Positions 1-8,095 of a stretch of 64,000 nt of DNA are shown here, piece by piece. The stretch spans positions 1 through 64,000 of the forward strand of contig CAJFHC010000008.1 in assembly GCA_904378045.1 (NCBI GenBank). Direction: 5' to 3'. The first letter of the stretch is position 1. Every line of letters begins with the position of its first letter. The translations under genes were made by a program, and so were the position numbers. The stretch is from Candidatus Metalachnospira gallinarum (GTDB taxonomy: Bacteria > Bacillota > Clostridia > Lachnospirales > Anaerotignaceae). The notes below the pieces were generated by a model. That model was not told the origin of the DNA. It ran no database searches and saw nothing but the letters and a program-made list of their open reading frames with translations.

Positions 1-58
1 CTGAAATCTGCCCACGCTGAACTTTTTTAACGTGGTGTTTAGTCACTTTACAAAATGA

Positions 59-87
59 ATTGTAGCAACTCCTGGAAATTAAGTCAA
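59..87 (-). promoter_or_regulatory. Predicted sigma-A promoter reading out of the window
   Basis: On the minus strand a TTGACT -35 (82-87) is separated by exactly 17 bp from a TACAAT -10 (59-64). Transcription would start near position 52 and run leftwards past the window edge. The first transcribed bases can form a CCACG/CGTGG hairpin (near 12-33). The gene served lies outside the window. The 335-bp stretch 1-335 holds no clear protein gene; its only readable content is this promoter, a second promoter at 208-235 and a doubtful 29-codon ORF between them. Confidence 0.55.
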
Positions 88-173
88 TAGAAATGCATAA
101 TCTGTAACAATACTGTAATACTGAGGGTAATGTCGGGGTGCCCCCTTCTTTCAGGACTGTTCCGGACATGCAT
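84..173 (-). CDS. Doubtful 29-codon small ORF between two promoters
   Basis: An ATG at 173 opens a 29-codon frame ending in TGA at 84-86. The peptide begins MHVRNSPERRGHPDITLSIT and continues with a hydrophobic LLQIMHFY end. An AAGGAG sits about 15 bases upstream of the ATG, too far for a normal ribosome binding site. The stop codon overlaps the -35 box of the promoter at 59-87, and the frame stays open for another dozen codons after the stop. It may be a leader peptide, a decayed gene end or chance. I do not recognise a family with certainty. Confidence 0.2.
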   Translation of the reverse strand: MHVRNSPERRGHPDITLSITVLLQIMHFY

Positions 174-207
174 AACTATGCCCTAAAACTCCTTCATTGC
201 AAATAGA

Positions 208-235
208 ATTATAACAGAATAATAATATATTTCAA
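208..235 (-). promoter_or_regulatory. Predicted sigma-A promoter, downstream of the dnaC-like gene
   Basis: A TTGAAA -35 (230-235) and a perfect TATAAT -10 (208-213) lie 16 bp apart on the minus strand. The transcript would start near 201 and read through the 84-173 small ORF into the second promoter at 59-87. Two tandem promoters in a gene-free gap suggest that a regulated or RNA gene starts beyond the window edge. Confidence 0.5.
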
Positions 236-335
236 GGGCTATGCCAATCTTGTAACAAACTTGTAACAATGTTCGTAATATAAGCAAAAATATAGGAAAA
301 TCAATGGTTTCCCAAAGATTTTCCCTTGTAACAAA

Positions 336-1337
336 TCATCTCTTGAATCTCTTTATCATCCTTATATCCTCGCCGGTCAGCGTCAAAAACTCAAATCCGT
401 CCGTCATTCTTGAAAGAACCCTGTCCGAATACTGTTCCTTTATCCTGTCCGGAGCTAAATTGGTCGATACGACCGTCGGCCTGCGGTTTGTCATTCTCTC
501 GTTTATTATATTGAAAAACTGGGCGTTTACCAGCGTTGTGGAGAATTCCGTGCCAAGGTCGTCGATTATAAGCAGGTCGGCCGTGAGCACGTCGTCATAA
601 AACTGTGTCGCTTCCTCGTCCTCGTTTCTGTTGAATTGCTCATCCTGCAGCGTCTTGAACAGCCTGCCCGCCGAAATATATATGACCGTAAAACCTCTGT
701 CCAGCACCATACGGGCGATGGAATTGCACAAAAACGTCTTGCCGAGCCCCGTTTTGCCCATTATGAGCAGGTTTTTATATTCCTCTCCGAAACGCTCGGC
801 GAACCGCAGGCATGTCTTGAATATCATCCGCATATTTTCGTAGGGCGTGACCCCATGCCTGTCCGTCTCGGTCTTTGAGTAATAGCCCGGGTCGAATGTG
901 TCAAAACGCTCGTCTTCGGACACCTCGTTCAAAAGCGACCTGCCGTATGCCTTCTGGATAAGATACTGGCGGAAACAGGTACACTCCTTCCCGTCCACAA
1001 AGCCCGAATCTTTGCACTTTTTGCACTTATACACGCTGTCGAAATATTCTTCCGTTATTCCAAGCTCCCTGTATATACTTTCTTTTTCCTCGGACAGAGC
1101 CGCCATCCTTTCCTCAAGCCGGCGCTTTATTTCCGCCCGTTTTTCCGGCGTTCCGGCCGTCAGAGTTTTGAGGGCGGCGTCGGCTCCGGATGTGTTTATC
1201 TCCTTCTCAATCTCAAAAAGTCTCGGATTTTCGGCGAATATCCTGTTTTTCAGCTCACGTCTTTTAGCGTCGGAAGCTGTTTTCATCGAATCAAAATCCC
1301 TAAGCGCCGATCTGTATATTTCCGTTTTCATACCCAT
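336..1337 (-). CDS. DnaC/DnaI-type AAA+ helicase loader
   Basis: This 333-residue protein is a replication-fork ATPase of the DnaC/DnaI family, which loads the replicative helicase onto DNA. The N-terminal ~100 residues are charged and probably helical. A Cys cluster follows at about 105-121 (CKKC then CTC), like the zinc site of DnaI. The AAA+ core has Walker A GKTGLGKT near 194-201 and Walker B LLIIDDLG near 255-262. The ATG at 1337 is preceded by GGAGG at good spacing, and that site lies inside the end of the dnaD-like gene, so the two are probably translated in turn from one transcript. Family assignment is firm; the exact partner helicase is outside the window. Confidence 0.9.
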   Translation of the reverse strand: MGMKTEIYRSALRDFDSMKTASDAKRRELKNRIFAENPRLFEIEKEINTSGADAALKTLTAGTPEKRAEIKRRLEERMAALSEEKESIYRELGITEEYFDSVYKCKKCKDSGFVDGKECTCFRQYLIQKAYGRSLLNEVSEDERFDTFDPGYYSKTETDRHGVTPYENMRMIFKTCLRFAERFGEEYKNLLIMGKTGLGKTFLCNSIARMVLDRGFTVIYISAGRLFKTLQDEQFNRNEDEEATQFYDDVLTADLLIIDDLGTEFSTTLVNAQFFNIINERMTNRRPTVVSTNLAPDRIKEQYSDRVLSRMTDGFEFLTLTGEDIRMIKRFKR

Positions 1338-1340
1338 AGC

Positions 1341-2303
1341 TTATTCCTCCAGATTTCTGCGAAGCTCCTCGCGCTTGAGCCTTTCCAGCTCCTCAAAATC
1401 CCAGTTCCTCTGCTCGTAGTTGAATTTATCCCTTTTATCCCGTCTCGCACCGGCGGCGTTCGGATTGTCGCCGTTTCTGCCTGACGCTGACATTCCCCTG
1501 CTTTCGGCGAATTTCAGATCGGCCGCCTTTGCCTTTTCCACGCTGTCTATGCCGTCCTTTTTCCAGTTGGAAAATATCTTGTCGGCGTATGGGAAAGGAT
1601 TGCCGCTGGTGACCGCCAAAGCCGTTTTTTCGCATCCGTACAAGATGAGCTCAAGGGGCATTTCCTCCGTCCAGCGTTTCATATATTCCTTCTGTTTCGC
1701 CACGGGATTTTTGCCGTATATGCCGAGGGATTTCATAATTTTCATATATACCCGGCTGTAATCGCTTACACGTTCCAAAGCGGCGGCCTTGTCCGTCACT
1801 CCGTCCTCCGCCCACGCTATGGCCACCTTTTCGATATATCGCATATTCCTGTGTCCGTTTTCGCAGCAATACGCCAGCAATATCTCGATAACGTCAAGGG
1901 GCAGTCTAAGCCAGTCGTGCAGGCTGTAAAGGGTGCTTATCTCCGACAGGCTCAGGAGCTTTCCCATATAGTTTTCGGCGCTGTTAAGCAGCAGTTTAAA
2001 GCTGTCGTTGTGGCTCATATAGTAGCTTATTTCCTCCGGCGAATAGTCGGGAGCCGTCTTTGATACTCCGGCAAAGCGGCGTCTTATCTTTTCTCCGTTC
2101 TGCTCCCAGTAATCAAGGGCTTTTTTCACGTCGCTCTCTGTCATATTCAGGCTTGAGGCCAGTTCGGCGTCGGTAAAATCCGTCCGCCCCTCCTGTATGA
2201 GCTTCTGAGCGTATATGTATACGACTATGTAGGCCGTTGGAGCCGTGGCCGAGTATTTATTTAAAAAAGCATTGGAAATGCCGGTTATTCCGTTTTCCGC
2301 CAT
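1341..2303 (-). CDS. DnaD-domain replication initiation protein
   Basis: The 320-residue product has the features of Firmicute DnaD-like proteins: an N-terminal winged-helix-like part (roughly 1-75, with the TDAELASSLNMTESDVKKAL helix-turn-helix) and a C-terminal DnaD domain (about 160-225) containing the IMKSLGIYGKNPVAKQKEYM stretch and a downstream helix ending in IFSNWKKDGI. The last 50 residues are charged and low-complexity. DnaD proteins act with DnaB/DnaI in loading the helicase at the origin and at restart sites. The neighbour 3 bp downstream is the DnaC/DnaI-type loader, which supports this role. Confidence 0.88.
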   Translation of the reverse strand: MAENGITGISNAFLNKYSATAPTAYIVVYIYAQKLIQEGRTDFTDAELASSLNMTESDVKKALDYWEQNGEKIRRRFAGVSKTAPDYSPEEISYYMSHNDSFKLLLNSAENYMGKLLSLSEISTLYSLHDWLRLPLDVIEILLAYCCENGHRNMRYIEKVAIAWAEDGVTDKAAALERVSDYSRVYMKIMKSLGIYGKNPVAKQKEYMKRWTEEMPLELILYGCEKTALAVTSGNPFPYADKIFSNWKKDGIDSVEKAKAADLKFAESRGMSASGRNGDNPNAAGARRDKRDKFNYEQRNWDFEELERLKREELRRNLEE

Positions 2304-2402
2304 AATGATCGTTCCTTTTTCTGTTTTGTATTTATCCGGTCATAATAGTATACCATCCGCCAAAAATTATTTCAATCGGAAGAACCGACAGAAAACGAGC
2401 GC

Positions 2403-2433
2403 AAAAAAAGCGAAGGGTTTTACGCCTCCGCTT
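2403..2433 (-). terminator. Rho-independent terminator behind the glycosyltransferase gene
   Basis: On the minus strand an AAGCGgAGG...CCCTTCGCTT hairpin (2410-2433) is followed by seven T residues (2403-2409). It closes the block that ends with the undecaprenyl-phosphate sugar transferase gene and separates it from the dnaD-like gene. Confidence 0.75.
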
Positions 2434-2456
2434 TAAATTATCGAAAAACTAATATT

Positions 2457-3503
2457 TTATTTTTTTCTCTGCTCTTTCAGACGAGTTTTGTTATTAAATA
2501 CAAAAATAACAAAGCTCAGGAGTATCACCATCAGCACCGCAACAGCCAGCGCCCTTGAGTCCTTTATAGCTATTATTATAGCAAGTATGGCCAGCACAAG
2601 GCTTATGCCGTACATAATGAGCACGGCCTGTTTCTGCGTATATCCCCTGTCGATGAGCTTATGGTGGAGATGTCCCCTGTCGGCCTGCATGATTGGCTTA
2701 TGGGTGGCCGCCCTTCTGAGCATGGCGCAGAGGGTGTCAAAAATGGGCAGTCCGATGGAAAGCAGGCATACGACCAGAGCCAGCACGGCGTAGCCCTTGA
2801 ACACGCCCATAATACTCGTTACGGCGAGGACATAGCCCAAAAACGTGGCTCCCGTGTCGCCCATAAATATCTCGGCGGGATTAAAATTCCTCGGCAGGAA
2901 ACCGAGACAGCTTCCGGCAAGAGCCGCCGTAAACACAACCGCCGATTCCGTTCCGGTAAGTATGCAAAGCACCATAAGGCAGATGGAGGCGATGGATGAA
3001 ACTCCGGCCGCCAGACCGTCAAGGCCGTCGATGAGGTTAACGGCGTTGGTTATGCCTATTATCCAAATGAGGGTTATCGGCGCGCTCAGCTTCTGCAAAT
3101 ATGTTGTTACGGGCCACATGACCACGTTTATCCTTATGCCCGAGCCTATTACAAGCAGAGCCGCGATAATCTGGAAAACCAGCTTGACCCTCGCGGGGAG
3201 CTGCCTTGAGTCGTCCACGATGCCGACGCCGACAATGACGATGGCTCCGGCGATAAATCCGCAGAAGTGCTTTATGTTTATGTCGTTAACGAACCTGTAG
3301 AGCACCAGCACCGTTATCATAAAGCCAAGGACGATGGCTATTCCGCCCAGTCTTGGCATAGGCTTTGTATGCATTCCCCTTGCCTTTGGATAATCTATGG
3401 CTCCGAGCTTTTCGGAAACCTTTTTAGCGAAGGGCGTCGCCACCATGGAGATGGCAAAAGCGCTGGCGAACGCCGCTATATATAAAACCCAGTTGTGAAC
3501 CAT
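2457..3503 (-). CDS. Undecaprenyl-phosphate N-acetylhexosamine-1-phosphate transferase (MraY/WecA/TagO family)
   Basis: This 348-residue polytopic membrane enzyme is predicted to move a sugar-1-phosphate from a UDP-sugar onto undecaprenyl phosphate, the first step of wall teichoic acid or other surface polymer synthesis. Family marks are visible: the early KPMPRLGG loop, the GIVDDSRQLPARVKL aspartate pair, the NAVNLIDGLDGLAAG loop and the FMGDTGATFLGY motif, with the HLHHKLIDRG loop near 275-285. About ten hydrophobic segments fill the rest. The gene is last of the Sua5-phosphatase-rpiB-upp block, a layout often seen in Clostridia. The sugar substrate cannot be told from sequence; TagO- or WecA-like use is most likely. 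Confidence 0.9.
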   Translation of the reverse strand: MVHNWVLYIAAFASAFAISMVATPFAKKVSEKLGAIDYPKARGMHTKPMPRLGGIAIVLGFMITVLVLYRFVNDINIKHFCGFIAGAIVIVGVGIVDDSRQLPARVKLVFQIIAALLVIGSGIRINVVMWPVTTYLQKLSAPITLIWIIGITNAVNLIDGLDGLAAGVSSIASICLMVLCILTGTESAVVFTAALAGSCLGFLPRNFNPAEIFMGDTGATFLGYVLAVTSIMGVFKGYAVLALVVCLLSIGLPIFDTLCAMLRRAATHKPIMQADRGHLHHKLIDRGYTQKQAVLIMYGISLVLAILAIIIAIKDSRALAVAVLMVILLSFVIFVFNNKTRLKEQRKK

Positions 3504-3565
3504 TTTTATCTCCTACTTAAATCATTTTGTCAAAATCTAAAGCCGCCGTAACTTTTTTAATAAAC

Positions 3566-3737
3566 TTATTTTGTCCCAAATATTCGGTCTCCCGCGTCGC
3601 TTATCCTAAAAATCTTTTTAAGATTTTTAAAATTTATTTTGTCCCGAATATTCGGTCTTCGGCGTCGCTTATCCTAAAAATCTTTTTAAGATTTTTAAAA
3701 ATTTATTTTGTCCCGAATATTCGATCTCCCGCGTCGC
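3566..3737 (-). repeat. Tandem triplication of the upp 3' end (~68-bp unit)
   Basis: The last 35 bases of upp (3703-3737), which encode [10 protein letters not shown] plus the stop codon, recur almost unchanged at 3634-3668 and 3566-3600. The units are 68-69 bp apart. The spacers (3601-3633 and 3669-3702) are nearly identical to each other and each carries a perfect 9-bp inverted repeat, AAAAATCTT/AAGATTTTT. Both extra copies still read S-D-A-(G/E)-D-R-I-F-G-T-K-stop in one frame. This is a duplicated gene end plus hairpin, not a separate gene. Confidence 0.85.
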
Positions 3738-4329
3738 CTAATCCCGGCACTATATAACCGTGGTCGTTGAGTTTCTCGTCATACGCGGCCGCATATATGT
3801 CAACGTCAGGATGAGCCTCACGGAGCTTTTTGACTCCGTCCGGCGCGGCAAGTATGCAAAGGAAAGTTATCTTTTTGGCTCCCTTTTCCTTGATGAAGTC
3901 GATACCGGCGACTGCCGTTCCTCCCGTGGCAAGCATGGGGTCGGTGACGAACACCTCCATATTTTCGATGCCGTTGGGCAGCTTGCAGTAATATTCCACG
4001 GGCTTGAGCGTCTCGGGGTCACGGTAAAGGCCGATGAAACCGACTTTGGCCGTCGGCATAAGCGTAAGAAGCCCGTCAAGCATACCCATTCCCGCGCGGA
4101 GTATGGGCACGATGGCAAAGCCTCTGTTAATGACGTTTACGTCAGCCTCAGCGATCGGCGTCTCCACCTTGGCGGGGACAAGCTCGATATGCCTTGTGGC
4201 CTCGTAGCACAGGAGCATGGCAACCTCGGAGATTATCTCCTTGAACTCCTTTGTGCATGTATTCTTATTTCTGAGCATTGCCATTTTGTTTTGGATAAGT
4301 GGATGATTTGATACAAAAAACTCGCCCAT
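3703..4329 (-). CDS. upp: Uracil phosphoribosyltransferase
   Basis: The enzyme makes UMP from uracil and PRPP in pyrimidine salvage. The 208-residue length is standard. Visible marks include [21 protein letters not shown] near the N terminus, the [13 protein letters not shown] segment, the PRPP-binding [14 protein letters not shown] loop and the canonical C-terminal [13 protein letters not shown]. An AAAGGAAG ribosome site precedes the ATG. It lies 42 bp downstream of rpiB. The 3' end has been duplicated twice in tandem immediately downstream (see the repeat at 3566-3737), yet the gene itself is intact. Confidence 0.97.
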   Translation of the reverse strand: MGEFFVSNHPLIQNKMAMLRNKNTCTKEFKEIISEVAMLLCYEATRHIELVPAKVETPIAEADVNVINRGFAIVPILRAGMGMLDGLLTLMPTAKVGFIGLYRDPETLKPVEYYCKLPNGIENMEVFVTDPMLATGGTAVAGIDFIKEKGAKKITFLCILAAPDGVKKLREAHPDVDIYAAAYDEKLNDHGYIVPGLGDAGDRIFGTK

Positions 4330-4371
4330 AGCCGACTTCCTTTCCGTAAACCCGTTAACAATAATTTATTT

Positions 4372-4800
4372 TCAGTCCTCGATCTGGCTGATCCTTCTTA
4401 TATGTCTTTCATCGTTGGAGAAAGGCGTTTCAAGGAATATCCTTACTATTTCCGTTGCAAGGCCGGGACCGATGACCCTCGCGCCCATGGTAAGGACGTT
4501 GGCGTCGTTGTGCTCCCTTGTGGCTTTTGCGGAGAAGCAGTCATGAACGAGAGCGGCTCTAATGCCCTTGACCTTGTTTGCGACAATGCTCACGCCGATA
4601 CCTGTTCCGCAGATGATTATACCCTTGTCGCACTTTCCGTCAGCCACGGCATGGGCGACTTTTTTGGCATAAACGGGGTAATCGCAGCTTTCCTCGCTGT
4701 ATGTGCCAAAGTCCTCGTATTCATAGCCCGCGCTCTCAAGGAATTTGATTATTTCTTTTTTGAGCGGGAATCCGCCGTGGTCGCATCCGATAGCTATCAT
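4372..4800 (-). CDS. rpiB: Ribose-5-phosphate isomerase B
   Basis: This 142-residue protein belongs to the RpiB/LacA/LacB family and should interconvert ribose-5-phosphate and ribulose-5-phosphate in the pentose phosphate route. Marks include IGCDHGGFPLKKEI at the start, the GIIICGTGIGVSIVANKVKGIRAAL loop with the catalytic Cys, and HNDANVLTMGARVIG. The ATG at 4800 is preferred over the TTG three codons upstream because AAAGG sits 9 bases before it. It lies between the phosphatase and upp genes. Transketolase and transaldolase, its pathway partners, are encoded at 17-20 kb. Confidence 0.95.
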   Translation of the reverse strand: MIAIGCDHGGFPLKKEIIKFLESAGYEYEDFGTYSEESCDYPVYAKKVAHAVADGKCDKGIIICGTGIGVSIVANKVKGIRAALVHDCFSAKATREHNDANVLTMGARVIGPGLATEIVRIFLETPFSNDERHIRRISQIED

Positions 4801-4838
4801 ATTTTTCAATCCTTTCTTAAATCAAGGCGATTAATTTT

Positions 4839-5291
4839 TTATTTGTCCGTCTTTGCCCCGAGTTTTTCTGCCAGGGCCTCGGCGCATTTTAAAATTTCTT
4901 CGGCGCACTCCATATATACCGATGGGCTTCCGCCAAATGGGTCGGAAATGTCGCCGTCCTCTCCGAGGCTGTATTCTTTGAATGTAAACAGCTTTTCCGC
5001 GGGGCATACGGCAGAAAGCGCCTGCTTTATGGAGCCGGTCATCGTCAGCACTATATCGGCCGAGGCGATGTCCTCCCGGCTGATTGTTTTTGCGGTATGC
5101 TCATCCAGCGAAAGGCCGTAGTTTTTCATGGCGAGCTTCGCGTAGTCGCTGGCAGGCTCTCCGTCATGGGCAAAAAGGCCGCGGCTTGACACCTCAGCCT
5201 CAATGCCGTCTCTTTTGAGCACGGCCCGTGTGACAGCTTCCGCCATTGGGCTCCTGCAGGTGTTGCCGGAGCATATAAACAATATTTTCAC
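4839..5291 (-). CDS. Low-molecular-weight phosphatase, probable protein-arginine phosphatase (YwlE-like)
   Basis: The 150-residue protein starts with the P-loop CSGNTCRSPMAEA (Cys7) and ends its core with ISDPFGGSPSVY, which holds the general-acid Asp of this fold. In the family, a Thr directly before the Cys-Arg pair (the NTCR form) marks protein-arginine phosphatases such as Bacillus YwlE, whereas tyrosine phosphatases usually carry Ile/Leu there; this protein has the Thr. The start is GTG. The place between Sua5 and rpiB is the same as for ywlE in Bacillus. Family certain; the arginine specificity is an inference. Confidence 0.87.
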   Translation of the reverse strand: MKILFICSGNTCRSPMAEAVTRAVLKRDGIEAEVSSRGLFAHDGEPASDYAKLAMKNYGLSLDEHTAKTISREDIASADIVLTMTGSIKQALSAVCPAEKLFTFKEYSLGEDGDISDPFGGSPSVYMECAEEILKCAEALAEKLGAKTDK

Positions 5292-5306
5292 GCTATCACC
5301 GTCTTT

Positions 5307-6359
5307 TCAGCAATAGATATAGTTGAATCCCGCGGCCTTGTTCAGCCTGTTCATAATGGCGGCTCCTTCGCCGGCCTCATCGAACACCTCGGAATAAACC
5401 ACATCCACGCCTATATGATCGAATTTTCTCAATATTTTAAACAGATTCGCCCCGATAGTCTCGGGCTTGTCCCTGTCGCCCACGACAAGGACGCTTGCTC
5501 CCGTATATCTGTTCTTTGTCTGTTCCGTCGCCATAACTCCGACCTTAAGACCCTTGGCGGAATCTTCCGATACTTTTTCATTGATCGTTTTGACGACGTT
5601 TTCCAGATTTCCGGAGACAAGTATTACCTTTGCCGCCGGTGAGTAATGTTTGTACTTCATTCCCGGAGCCTTCGGCACTATGTCCGCCGACGGCTTGGAG
5701 TAAACCGCCGGGTCAACGTCTATTTCCCCGACGATCTCTTCTATCATTTCCTTCGTAACGGCTCCCGGACGCAGTAAAACCGGCCTGTCCACGGACACGT
5801 CCAGTATTGTCGATTCCAGTCCCCAGTCAGCGGGGCCGCCGTCGATTATCATATCTATTTTCCCGTTGAGGTCAAACTCCACATGGGACGCTCTTGTAGG
5901 GCTCGGCTTTCCCGATGAATTGGCGCTTGGAGCGGCCACAGGTATTCCGGCGGTCTTTATGAGCTCCCTCGCCACAGCGTTTGACGGGAATCTGACGGCC
6001 ACCGTATCAAGCCCTCCCGTGACTTCCATCGGCACGCAGTCCGCCTTTGGAAGCACAAGCGTTATGGGGCCGGGCCAAAAGGCGTCGATGATCTTTTCAG
6101 CGTTTTCCGTCACCCTGCCGACGATGGGATACAGCCCGCTTATATCTCCTATTGTAAGTATAAGCGGATTATCGCTCGGCCTGCCCTTTGCCTCGTATAT
6201 CTTTTTGCACGCATTGGCGTCAAGGCCATTGGCGCCCAGGCCGTAAACGGTCTCCGTCGGGAAGGCTACGAGCCCTCCCGCCCTGAGTATCCGGGCGGCC
6301 TCCTCAAGGGCTGACTTGTCCGGTCTCTCGGGGTCGACCTTTATTATTTTCGTTTCCAT
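5307..6359 (-). CDS. Threonylcarbamoyl-AMP synthase (Sua5/TsaC type)
   Basis: The enzyme makes threonylcarbamoyl-AMP from threonine, bicarbonate and ATP for the t6A37 modification of ANN-reading tRNAs. The N-terminal YrdC domain (about 15-200) shows FPTETVYGLG, KGRPSDNPL, FWPGPITLVL, VAVRFPSN and the PSANSSGKPSPT motif. The C-terminal Sua5 domain follows after an APGMKYKHYSP linker. I place the start at the ATG at 6359 (METKIIKV; 350 residues), because the longer frame would overlap the SEC-C gene by 86 bp and GGAG precedes this ATG; only 1 bp then separates the two genes. Confidence 0.93.
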   Translation of the reverse strand: METKIIKVDPERPDKSALEEAARILRAGGLVAFPTETVYGLGANGLDANACKKIYEAKGRPSDNPLILTIGDISGLYPIVGRVTENAEKIIDAFWPGPITLVLPKADCVPMEVTGGLDTVAVRFPSNAVARELIKTAGIPVAAPSANSSGKPSPTRASHVEFDLNGKIDMIIDGGPADWGLESTILDVSVDRPVLLRPGAVTKEMIEEIVGEIDVDPAVYSKPSADIVPKAPGMKYKHYSPAAKVILVSGNLENVVKTINEKVSEDSAKGLKVGVMATEQTKNRYTGASVLVVGDRDKPETIGANLFKILRKFDHIGVDVVYSEVFDEAGEGAAIMNRLNKAAGFNYIYC

Positions 6360-6360
6360 A

Positions 6361-6864
6361 TCACAGATTTGCTCCGCAGCATTTCTTATATTTTTTTCCG
6401 CTTCCGCAGGGGCAGGGGTCGTTTCTTCCGATCTTGGGACCGTCATGGACTACCGTGCGTGACGTTTTCTGCTCCTTATAGAGCTTTTTGCGCTCGTCCT
6501 CGCTGAAAATGCCGTCCCACTGGGGAAGTGTATAAAGATGTTCTGCCTTGTACTCGACCATCTTCTTATAGAGCTTGTCAAACTCGATATGCAGCTTGAC
6601 CTCTGAATCAGCCGTAAGCTCGTTTACGTCGTAGGGCTCGGGAAGCACGTCGTTGATACCGTCAACGAACGCAACGGCCTGTTCGTCCGTCATTGAGAAT
6701 CTTTCGGCGATCTCTGAGATCTTGCAGTCCATATCCTGTACCTTTTCACCGATGATATACTCATATACTTTCTGCTCAAGGGGGAGATAAACGTCCCAAA
6801 CGGCGTCTACGCTCTGTCCCTTCGGTGTAAAAGCTCTTTTCATCCAGTTTTCATATAAGCTCAT
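6361..6864 (-). CDS. SEC-C motif protein of unknown role
   Basis: The 167-residue protein ends with a zinc-binding SEC-C motif, [19 protein letters not shown], the same module found at the C terminus of SecA. The remaining ~140 residues are acidic and mostly helical with no catalytic motif I can name. The motif usually serves protein or nucleic-acid contacts and not catalysis. The gene starts with a good AAGGAGAG site and is the first of the minus-strand block that runs through Sua5, phosphatase, rpiB and upp, so a housekeeping role is likely, but the function is unknown. Confidence 0.8.
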   Translation of the reverse strand: MSLYENWMKRAFTPKGQSVDAVWDVYLPLEQKVYEYIIGEKVQDMDCKISEIAERFSMTDEQAVAFVDGINDVLPEPYDVNELTADSEVKLHIEFDKLYKKMVEYKAEHLYTLPQWDGIFSEDERKKLYKEQKTSRTVVHDGPKIGRNDPCPCGSGKKYKKCCGANL

Positions 6865-6972
6865 TTTATATTCTCTCCTTGCTAAACATAAAATTAAAAG
6901 TTATTCTTTTTAACTACACACTTATGAAATAATAATATATTTTGCGTCTTATTGCAACAGAAATATGTAAAA

Positions 6973-7416
6973 TTAAGCCTCAACGGCCTCCTTTTCCTTC
7001 TGCCTCTTCACTATTATTATTTCCGTGCCGCATTTTTTAAGGATCTTTTCTATTTTGTCAAATTCCGACTCGCCTTTGGACATTTTAGCCGGAGGCTCTC
7101 CAAGCACGATCTTGTTTATTCCGTATTCCTCTATGAAGCCTCCAATGGACGAGGCTACGTCATCGCTGCAAAGCATATGCACCATACCGCCCTTCTCGCT
7201 TCCGTACTCAAAAAGTCTGTCGAGCATGGCCGGAGTGCCCTCGTTGATGAAAATGCTCGAGCCTTTATTGACATGAAGTATGTGCAGCTCCGCGTTAAAT
7301 TTATCCGCCACCTCCGCGGCAGTATCAATAAGTCTTTCGGAATTGTACTGAGCCGTGATGCAGGCGACAACCTTATTCGTGCCCATCGGCGCCGACGCGT
7401 CAAAATCTCTAACCAT
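6973..7416 (-). CDS. Universal-stress-protein-like (UspA/KdpD-USP fold) protein
   Basis: The 147-residue cytosolic protein has a nucleotide-binding alpha/beta pattern: VVACITAQYNSERLIDTAAEVA, AELHILHVN, then INKIVLGEPP and the final strand GTEIIIVKR. This resembles the USP domain of KdpD and stand-alone UspA proteins. The usual ATP loop (G-x2-G-x9-G-S/T) is not preserved, so ATP binding is doubtful. GGAGGA lies at good distance from the ATG. It stands alone between two gaps; its partner is unknown. Confidence 0.7.
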   Translation of the reverse strand: MVRDFDASAPMGTNKVVACITAQYNSERLIDTAAEVADKFNAELHILHVNKGSSIFINEGTPAMLDRLFEYGSEKGGMVHMLCSDDVASSIGGFIEEYGINKIVLGEPPAKMSKGESEFDKIEKILKKCGTEIIIVKRQKEKEAVEA

Positions 7417-7562
7417 AAGCCGTTCCTCCTCTTTAACAAATTTCAGGCTTTTAAATCTATCTATATCAGTTGTTTTTTAGTCTACTCTATTATGTTAGCA
7501 CATTAATTTGAAGTAATGTTGAACGTATGATTAAGAATTTCTTAAATTCAGGTTCCGAAAAC

Positions 7563-7607
7563 GAAAAAGCTCCGTTAAAAAGCGTTAAACCGCCGTCAAA
7601 CGGAGCC
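7563..7607 (-). terminator. Terminator behind the cyclophilin/stalk-remnant unit
   Basis: On the minus strand GCTCCGTT...AACGGAGC forms a stem with a long loop, followed by TTTTTCG. It closes the transcript from the cyclophilin gene and the decayed stalk-domain gene. The rest of the gap up to 7416 shows nothing else clear. Confidence 0.7.
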
Positions 7608-7615
7608 TTGTTTTT

Positions 7616-8095
7616 TCAGCTGTTCATTATCTTTTCGGCCGTATGCAGCGGTATATACACAGCCGAATCATAGAGATAGGCTTCAGCCCCGTTCTCATAG
7701 ACACGTCCGCCTGTAAGCAGGGGACCTCCGCCCATATAGGTAATATCCGTCTTTTCGCCGTTTACGTAAATATCAAAATTTATTTTGTCTATTTACTTTC
7801 CTCCCGGTTCGCCGTAACTCACGTCTGTCTGTTCCGGCAGGCCGGCTCCGCCTTTGACCGTAATATACAGGGCGTTTCCGTCAAAAGTCCACTCCGCGCC
7901 GGTCAAACCAAGTATATCCGTTACAGAAACATAGGCTGTATTATAGTCGTAAGCATACAGTCCTCTTGCTTCGGTTCCTCCGAATCTGTATGCCGCGGGC
8001 AGAGTATTAAAGGCTATGCAGTCGTCCAGAGCCGCCGTAAGCAGCATTCTTTTTTCAAGGCTGTCACCCGTCTTCTCATCCCTCGTAATTCTCAA
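7616..8095 (-). pseudogene. Decayed stalk-domain (copper amine oxidase N-like) gene with in-frame stop
   Basis: A frame starting near TTG 8095 (or ATG 8047) encodes a lobe with AYVSVTDILGLTGAEWTFDG and stops with TAA at 7793-7795. The same frame then continues without a break for 58 codons to TGA at 7616-7618, encoding FDIYVNGEKTDITYMGGG and AVYIPLHTAEKIM. Both halves match the repeated lobes of stalk domains (VNG... P ... V-P-L). No signal peptide is present and the 5' end overlaps the cyclophilin gene by 20 bp. I read this as a 5'-truncated gene broken by one stop codon. Two separate tiny genes or a sequencing error remain possible. Confidence 0.55.

Noticed and set aside
3527-3757. A plus-strand frame with three copies of a FVPNIRS-like peptide, looking like a repeat protein.
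   Set aside because: It is the reverse strand of the tandem upp gene-end repeat; it has no ribosome site.
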